From Limosilactobacillus portuensis (GTDB lineage: Bacteria; Bacillota; Bacilli; Lactobacillales; Lactobacillaceae): a stretch of 64,000 bases of DNA. The stretch's first letter is position 1; each line of letters starts with the position of its first letter. Both the position numbers and the translations under genes were made by a program. The stretch is from NCBI RefSeq assembly GCF_014838735.1, contig NZ_JABUXQ010000009.1, forward strand, positions 1 to 64,000. Direction: 5' to 3'. This document shows positions 58,401-64,000 of this stretch, in pieces. Below the pieces are notes generated by a model, which was not told where the DNA came from, ran no database searches, and saw nothing but the letters and a program-made list of their open reading frames with translations.

Positions 58401-58623
58401 TATAATGGTTCCTCCCCCTTGTTAACAATTGAACATTATAAATATAATTAAGTTTAAGTCCTTAAAACTTAAACAAGTTAAGTGTACTGTGGAACATATG
58501 CCCAAGTCAAGCACCTTTTAATCTTTTTCTTAGAATTATTTAATTTAATAGGTATTTGATGAAAAACAATTAATAAAATAAAGTCTTAATTATCATTGAT
58601 AAGTCTTGGTAACTAGAACTTAA

Positions 58624-58662
58624 TAGAGCGCGGTGAGAAAATCTTCTCTCACACGCGCTCTA
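58624..58662. terminator. GC-rich hairpin behind rpoD
   Basis: TAGAGCGCG-TGAGA pairs with TCTCACACGCGCTCTA-type complement with one mismatch. T tracts are short, so termination strength is uncertain. Confidence 0.6.
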
Positions 58663-58688
58663 TCGTTTATCTATTAATTTTACTTATT

Positions 58689-59831
58689 TTACTCAAGGAA
58701 ATCCTTTAATTGCTTTGAACGAGATGGGTGGCGCAACTTCCGCAAGGCCTTTGCTTCAATTTGCCGAATCCGTTCACGGGTAACACCAAAGACTTTTCCA
58801 ACTTCTTCAAGTGTCCTAGTACGACCATCATCAAGACCAAACCGAAGGCGAAGAACATTTTCTTCCCGATCGGTTAATGTATCAAGAACATTTTCCAGTT
58901 GTTTCTTCATCATTTCATAAGCAGCATGATCGGCTGGACTAGTTGCATCCTGATCCTCAATAAAGTCACCCAAGTGTGAGTCATCCTCTTCACCAATTGG
59001 TGTTTCAAGAGAAACCGGCTCTTGAGCAATCTTAAGAATATTTCTTACCTTTTCAGTCGGCATATCCATCTCAGCACCAATTTCTTCTGGAAGTGGTTCC
59101 CGTCCCAAATCCTGAAGTAGTTGCCGCTGAATCCGGATCAGTTTATTAATCGTTTCTACCATGTGAACTGGAATCCGAATAGTCCGGGCTTGATCAGCGA
59201 TGGCCCGGGTAATTGCTTGACGAATCCACCAAGTAGCATAGGTTGAGAACTTGAACCCCCGCCGGTAATCAAACTTTTCAACGGCTTTCATCAACCCCAT
59301 GTTACCTTCCTGGATCAAATCAAGGAATTGCATTCCTCGCCCAACATACCGCTTAGCAATGGAAACAACTAACCGTAAGTTGGCTTCAGCAAGTTCTTGC
59401 TTTGCTTCTTCATCGCCTTGTTCAATCCGGAGAGCAAGCGCAACTTCTTCGTCAGCACTTAACAGGTTTACCCGACCAATTTCCTTCAGATACATCCGTA
59501 CGGGGTCATTAATCTTTACCCCAGTAGGAGCAGAAGTATCCTTCATCGCTTTTTGAGATAGCTTTTCAGTAGCCTTTAATGCTCGCGGATCAGGATCACC
59601 ATTTTCATCAACAACACTAATTCCTGAATCTTCAACATTTTGGAGTAAGTTATCAATTCCATCAGCATTCAATTCAAATGGTTTTGCAACAAGTTCGGTC
59701 AGATCATCATACTTAATGTGTTTGCGCTTCTTGTAAGTACGAATTAACTTACCAACAGCGGTATCATACTTTTTTTGATCGAAGTTATCACTATTTGAAA
59801 TGACGATTTCTTTCTTTTTGCTTTTTGCCAT
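58689..59831 (-). CDS. rpoD: Primary RNA polymerase sigma factor
   Basis: A 380-residue sigma-70. Region 1.2 ([21 protein letters not shown]), region 2 ([43 protein letters not shown]), region 3 and region 4 ([29 protein letters not shown]) are complete. As in other Firmicutes region 1.1 is short and K-rich. It begins one base after dnaG, in the macromolecular synthesis operon. Confidence 0.97.
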   Translation of the reverse strand: MAKSKKKEIVISNSDNFDQKKYDTAVGKLIRTYKKRKHIKYDDLTELVAKPFELNADGIDNLLQNVEDSGISVVDENGDPDPRALKATEKLSQKAMKDTSAPTGVKINDPVRMYLKEIGRVNLLSADEEVALALRIEQGDEEAKQELAEANLRLVVSIAKRYVGRGMQFLDLIQEGNMGLMKAVEKFDYRRGFKFSTYATWWIRQAITRAIADQARTIRIPVHMVETINKLIRIQRQLLQDLGREPLPEEIGAEMDMPTEKVRNILKIAQEPVSLETPIGEEDDSHLGDFIEDQDATSPADHAAYEMMKKQLENVLDTLTDREENVLRLRFGLDDGRTRTLEEVGKVFGVTRERIRQIEAKALRKLRHPSRSKQLKDFLE

Positions 59832-59832
59832 A

Positions 59833-61722
59833 TTAATTGGTCTCCTCTGCTTTTAATTCTTGTTGCTTCTTTAAAAGTTTTATTAACTTCATTGTTAACT
59901 GGGTTGCTAGTTCACTATTATTTAACGAACTAGCTTCTCTAATCTGCGATTGTAATTCTTTGATTTTTTGTGACAGGGGGATTTGTTCCTGAATCAATTG
60001 AACACAATCATCAATAAGTTGCATATTAACTACATCATCAACGTTTAACTGCTCAATTTGACCGAGAGTTGATCGTAAGCTATCTTCCTTAAGATAATCC
60101 ATTAGTCCTGCAGCTGAATACTCTCCATGCTCAGAAAAATAACTCTCCGCTAATAAGTATAACGTTTGATAGCGTTCATGTGCAAAGTGAAAATCATTTA
60201 TTGCCGCTACATGATCCCAAACTTCCTGATCATGGAACATATACCTTAATAGTAACTGCTCTGCTAATTCAGTCCGCTTGATGGGATTCCGCTGTGGTGC
60301 TGGCGAACTAGGCGGTCCTAATGAAATTTCCGAGGAATTCCCCTCATTCTGCGGTAACCCTACTGGCTGCGAGTGGCGACTTCTTCCCCCTAATCGCCGA
60401 CTAATATCTTGTAATTGACTCTTTAACGTTGCCTTATCAAGATCAAACTCCTTAGCAAGCTGCGTAAGGTACATGTCCTGTTCCAATGGCGATGAAAGAG
60501 TGGCCAGCAGTTTTAGGGATTGTTCTAAGTATGAAATCAACTCGTTTTGGTTGTTAAGATTCTTATTCAACCGGTAAAAACGCAAATAAAAATCAACTGA
60601 CGTTTCCTCTTGATCAACTAAATACTTAGCAAACTTATCAGCACCATTTTGTTGAACGTACTCATCTGGATCAATTCCTGCTGGTAATTGAACGACACGC
60701 AATTGCATTCCCTGAGGCTGGTGATCGCGAAAAAGCGTCACTGCACGATCAATCGCATTCTGACCAGCGGAATCACCATCATAGCAGATATCGACTTGTC
60801 TAACTGCCCGACCGAGAATGCCAACCTGTTCTTCAGTCAGACTCGTCCCCATCGAGGCAACACCGTTCTTGACCCCAGCACTATAAGCAGAAATAACATC
60901 CATAAATCCTTCAAAAAGGTATATTTTTGATGTCCCCCGGGCCTCCTTACGGGCAATGTCAAAATTAAAGAGGGTTCGGCGCTTATTAAAGATCGGTGTC
61001 TCAGGACTATTTAAATACTTAGGCGTTTCTGCAGGCACCTTACCAATTACTCGTCCAGAAAAACCGATCACACGACCATTTTGGTTGCGGAGTGGATACA
61101 TTACCCGATCGACAAACCGGTCGTGAAGGCCACCATCATTATCTTCTACAAAAAGTCCTGATTTACGTAATAACTGGTAATCATTGATCTTTTGCTCCAA
61201 AAAAGGCTTCAAAATTCGTTGTTCCGGAGCAAAGCCAAGATTAAAGTCATTAATTAGCTCATCGGTCATCCCCCGCCCCTTTAAATACTTTAAGGCTTGA
61301 GCACCAGCAGGAGTGTTCATCAGGATATGATGGTATAGCTTTGCAGCCTCTTCATGCATCATCATCAACTTACCATTAGGAGTATTATTCTCTTGGCGAG
61401 TATTTCTATCACCATTATTGAGGTATTGAGAAGGTAGATCAACGTTAGCAAGTTGAGCGACTTCGGCAACGGCTTCTGTAAACGGAATATGCTTTAATTC
61501 CATTAGAAATTGAAACACGTTTCCACCACGGCCACAACCAAAGCAGTAAAAAAATTGTTTCTGTTCGTTAACGGAAAAAGAAGGAGTCTGCTCCTCATGA
61601 AATGGACAAAGACCAACAAATCCCTTTCCTGATTGGTGCAATTGTACATAGTGACCAATTACATCACTAATATCTACGGAATCACGAATTCGATCGATGA
61701 CCTCTGATGGTATTCTTGCCAC
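59833..61722 (-). CDS. dnaG: DNA primase
   Basis: A 629-residue primase. The zinc finger is [14 protein letters not shown]...[10 protein letters not shown] (about residues 39-66), the TOPRIM domain has [13 protein letters not shown] and [11 protein letters not shown], and the C-terminal 150 residues are the DnaB-interacting domain. It lays RNA primers at the replication fork. A GGGGGGTGTCAGCTAGTGGC leader with weak ribosome binding site precedes the start. Confidence 0.96.
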   Translation of the reverse strand: MARIPSEVIDRIRDSVDISDVIGHYVQLHQSGKGFVGLCPFHEEQTPSFSVNEQKQFFYCFGCGRGGNVFQFLMELKHIPFTEAVAEVAQLANVDLPSQYLNNGDRNTRQENNTPNGKLMMMHEEAAKLYHHILMNTPAGAQALKYLKGRGMTDELINDFNLGFAPEQRILKPFLEQKINDYQLLRKSGLFVEDNDGGLHDRFVDRVMYPLRNQNGRVIGFSGRVIGKVPAETPKYLNSPETPIFNKRRTLFNFDIARKEARGTSKIYLFEGFMDVISAYSAGVKNGVASMGTSLTEEQVGILGRAVRQVDICYDGDSAGQNAIDRAVTLFRDHQPQGMQLRVVQLPAGIDPDEYVQQNGADKFAKYLVDQEETSVDFYLRFYRLNKNLNNQNELISYLEQSLKLLATLSSPLEQDMYLTQLAKEFDLDKATLKSQLQDISRRLGGRSRHSQPVGLPQNEGNSSEISLGPPSSPAPQRNPIKRTELAEQLLLRYMFHDQEVWDHVAAINDFHFAHERYQTLYLLAESYFSEHGEYSAAGLMDYLKEDSLRSTLGQIEQLNVDDVVNMQLIDDCVQLIQEQIPLSQKIKELQSQIREASSLNNSELATQLTMKLIKLLKKQQELKAEETN

Positions 61723-61859
61723 TAGCTGACACCCCCCACTAACGCTAGAACAGCTACGAAAGGCCGCAACCCCTGCGGAATGCGACCTCCATAACTATTT
61801 AGCCAAAATTAACTAATATATATGATACCACAAGTCATCAATAATACAATCAAAAAGGC
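61723..61859 (-). other. Leader of dnaG-rpoD with a GC-rich hairpin
   Basis: On the minus strand GGTCGCATTCCGCA can pair with TTGCGGCC around GGGG (about 61775-61800). It lies between glyS and dnaG. No T tract follows, so a role in mRNA processing or partial termination is only a guess. Confidence 0.4.
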
Positions 61860-63935
61860 TTATTTAACGATTAGCTTATCCAGGTTACCAATTAAGTATG
61901 TTTGCCGCGCAAGAATTCCTAGCTGAGTCAAACGATTATTCTTTACGTTTTCATCCTTATCCATGATCATGTTTTCATCGAAGTATTCACTAATAATCGG
62001 TGCTAATGACCGCAGAGCAGCAAAGTTATCATCAACCGTCCTTTGTGCATTCTTATCAACTAAGTCGTTAACGGCATCATAAAGCTTCTGTTCTGATGGA
62101 TTTTGGAATAAACTTGGATCAACCTTTACAGAAGAGTCATCATTCCCCTTTTTAGCAATCCGTAATACCCGAGTTAATGCTTCAACAACACCCTTGAAGT
62201 TTTCATCATCATGATGGGCTTTGATTGTCTTTGCAGCGTCCAGAACGTTTTCAATATCATCAGATTGAGTATCAGTAACGGCATCAATCACATCATGTTT
62301 CATGTGTTGACCACTCAATAACTGGTGAATTCGATCCATAAAGAAGGAACGAACCTGGGCTGCATTCTTACTAATATCAATATCGACATCAAGCCCAGTT
62401 TCATTAAAGGCCTTAATGATTTCCGGTTGGATATTCAATAGTGGTAAATGCCAATTCCGGTCAGCAATAATCCGCACAATCCCAAACGCTTGACGGCGTA
62501 ATGCATATGGATCATTGGAACCGCTTGGAATCATGTCAACAGCAAAGAAGCTCATAATACTATCAAGCTTGTCAGCAATTGCTAAAGCAGCGCCAACCTT
62601 ACTCTCAGGTAGATCCCCTTCAGCTGAAACCGGCATATAATGTTCCCGAATTGCTTGAGCAACAGCTGGCTTTTCACCAAAGAGCTTAGCATAGATTTCA
62701 CCCATTACACCTTGCAATTCAGCAAATTCACCAACCATTTGAGTTGTTAAATCAAACTTATAAATATGTGCCGCCCGATCAAGATCAGCTAATTCTTCAT
62801 CACTAAAGTTCAATCGGTTACCAAGAACTGCTGCAATTACAGCAACCCGTTGCATTTTATCGTACATCGAACTGATCTTATCATGGAAACTAACCCGCTT
62901 TAATCGTTCAACGTATTCATTAATACTAATCTTTTGGTCTTCTTCATAGAAGAATTTAGCATCTTCCAAACGAGGTACCAAGACCCGTTCGTTCCCCTTA
63001 ATCACGTTTTCTAGGTAATCGGTATTACCGTTACGAACTGCAATAAAGTTTGGTAAGAGGTTACCTTCGTGATCACGAAGGTAGAAGAACCGTTGGTTAT
63101 CCTTCATTGAAGTAATTAAAACGGCATCTGGAAGGACCAGGTACTTTTTGTCAAATGATCCAGCAAAAGCGGTTGGCCATTCAACTAAGTTATTAACTTC
63201 TTCTAGTAAATCCGGATCCTTATCAATTACCCAATCATTAGCGGAAACAATCTTATCAATTTGCTCCTCAATTAACTGCTTACGCTTTGTTTGATCAGCA
63301 ATCACAAAATCATCATGCAAGGCCTTTTCATAATCAGTTGCTTGGTTTAGTTCAACCTCATGGCCAAGGAAGCGGTGACCACGAGTAGTCCGTCCCGCTT
63401 CAACGTCAAGAATCTTAAACGGCACCACTTGGTCGTTCAAAAGAGAAACCAACCAGCGAATTGGCCGGATAAATTGCAGGTTATTGTATCCCCACTTCAT
63501 CAAGGTTGGGAAGTTCATTGAAGTAATTACGTCTGGTAGTCCTTGAAGAACTTCAGCTACTGGCTTACCACTGATATGCTTTTCAACAAAAACATATTCA
63601 ACGCCTTTAACTTCCTTAAACTCAATATCGTCTACTGATGCACCTTGTCCACGAGTAAACCCGATTGCAGCCTTAGTCCAATTGCCGTCTGCATCTTGAG
63701 CAATTTTCTTTGCGGGACCCTTTACGGATTCATCAACATCAGGTTGCTTGTCGTTTAGTCCATGAATCAACAATGATAGCCGCCGTGGGGTTGCGAATTC
63801 CTGGATCTCGTCAAAGGAAATCCGTTGTTCCTTAAGATAATTAGCTACCCGTTCATGTAGCTGCTTAATACTTGGCGTTACCACATGGGCAGGCATTTCT
63901 TCAACACCGACTTCTAATAAGTATGAGTTAGCCAT
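61860..63935 (-). CDS. glyS: Glycyl-tRNA synthetase beta subunit
   Basis: A 691-residue GlyS of the bacterial alpha2-beta2 type. The N-terminal LLEVGVEEMPAHVV, the ATPRRLSLLIHGL block, the HD-like domain (AHIYKFDLTTQMVGEF, DPYALRRQAFGIVRI) and the C-terminal anticodon-binding region are all present. It acts with GlyQ to charge tRNA-Gly. The start is one base after the glyQ stop. Confidence 0.97.
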   Translation of the reverse strand: MANSYLLEVGVEEMPAHVVTPSIKQLHERVANYLKEQRISFDEIQEFATPRRLSLLIHGLNDKQPDVDESVKGPAKKIAQDADGNWTKAAIGFTRGQGASVDDIEFKEVKGVEYVFVEKHISGKPVAEVLQGLPDVITSMNFPTLMKWGYNNLQFIRPIRWLVSLLNDQVVPFKILDVEAGRTTRGHRFLGHEVELNQATDYEKALHDDFVIADQTKRKQLIEEQIDKIVSANDWVIDKDPDLLEEVNNLVEWPTAFAGSFDKKYLVLPDAVLITSMKDNQRFFYLRDHEGNLLPNFIAVRNGNTDYLENVIKGNERVLVPRLEDAKFFYEEDQKISINEYVERLKRVSFHDKISSMYDKMQRVAVIAAVLGNRLNFSDEELADLDRAAHIYKFDLTTQMVGEFAELQGVMGEIYAKLFGEKPAVAQAIREHYMPVSAEGDLPESKVGAALAIADKLDSIMSFFAVDMIPSGSNDPYALRRQAFGIVRIIADRNWHLPLLNIQPEIIKAFNETGLDVDIDISKNAAQVRSFFMDRIHQLLSGQHMKHDVIDAVTDTQSDDIENVLDAAKTIKAHHDDENFKGVVEALTRVLRIAKKGNDDSSVKVDPSLFQNPSEQKLYDAVNDLVDKNAQRTVDDNFAALRSLAPIISEYFDENMIMDKDENVKNNRLTQLGILARQTYLIGNLDKLIVK

Positions 63936-63936
63936 G

Positions 63937-64000
63937 TTACTTGTCCCCCTTTTGAGCTTGCTTTGCTTTTTTAGCAGCTTGCTTTGCAGCCCGTTGCTTA
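63937..64000 (-). CDS. glyQ: Glycyl-tRNA synthetase alpha subunit, 3' end (partial)
   Basis: The frame entering from the right edge ends KQRAAKQAAKKAKQAQKGDK before TAA at 63937-63939. A basic Ala/Lys/Gln-rich tail of this kind is usual for lactobacillar GlyQ, and its place one base before glyS supports the call. Confidence 0.8.
   Translation of the reverse strand, partial: KQRAAKQAAKKAKQAQKGDK

Overview
The window reads as a low-GC Gram-positive chromosome segment from a lactobacillus, most likely the Limosilactobacillus (L. reuteri/L. fermentum) group. The basis is the glyQ-glyS-dnaG-rpoD-trmK-nif3-pepT order, a PyrR-type pyr leader, a BspA/CnBP-like solute-binding protein without a lipobox, a SecA2-SecY2 accessory Sec locus of lactobacillar type, strong AGGAGG ribosome binding sites and many CcpA-like sites. 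The genus is inferred from remembered protein families, not from a search.

Layout. 1-3.7 kb: the end of an IS3-type element and two unrecognised minus-strand proteins that share a C-terminal module; one is broken by an amber codon. 3.7-9.6 kb: glycerol kinase, a tautomerase, a KefB-like antiporter and a C69 dipeptidase. 9.6-13.1 kb: a polar amino-acid (probably cystine) ABC operon preceded by a cysteine-rich leader peptide and an attenuator. 13.2-33.0 kb: an accessory Sec/glycosylation locus (gtf3-like, GT2, secY2, asp1, asp2, asp3, secA2, gtfA, gtfB, an Asp4-like protein) with no serine-rich adhesin. SecA2 is split by a 7.1-kb nested insertion (17860-24960): an IS21-type element whose istB is itself interrupted by a gluconate cassette (LacI-type regulator, GntP permease, gluconokinase), an IS200-type transposase and an ISL3-like end.

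33.1-36.2 kb: a domain-permuted AhpF-like reductase, AhpC, an orphan promoter/operator/hairpin unit and a zinc-independent S14. 36.4-44.1 kb: a phosphoesterase, two drug-efflux MFS genes (one frameshifted) and a partial menaquinone set (menG, menA, polyprenyl synthase) beside a K+ channel. 44.2-48.8 kb: a CcpA-controlled alcohol dehydrogenase and pyrBCD behind a PyrR attenuator. 48.9-54.1 kb: a P1B ATPase, a matrixin-like protease, ExoA, a MazG-like protein and a serine hydrolase. 54.1-64 kb: a candidate small RNA, a pepT whose 3' end is replaced by what looks like the tail of rplS, then nif3, trmK, an aminotransferase, rpoD, dnaG, glyS and the end of glyQ.

Themes. (1) The accessory Sec system looks dead: secA2 is split and has a scrambled Walker A region, gtfA is frameshifted at a G7 tract, and no substrate gene is present. 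Several lesions lie in homopolymers, so phase variation, decay and sequencing error must be separated. (2) A family of structured repeats sits directly behind the stop codons of three unrelated minus-strand genes, with a conserved GA/GA internal loop. (3) The Cys-rich leader peptide gives a direct regulatory hypothesis for the ABC operon.
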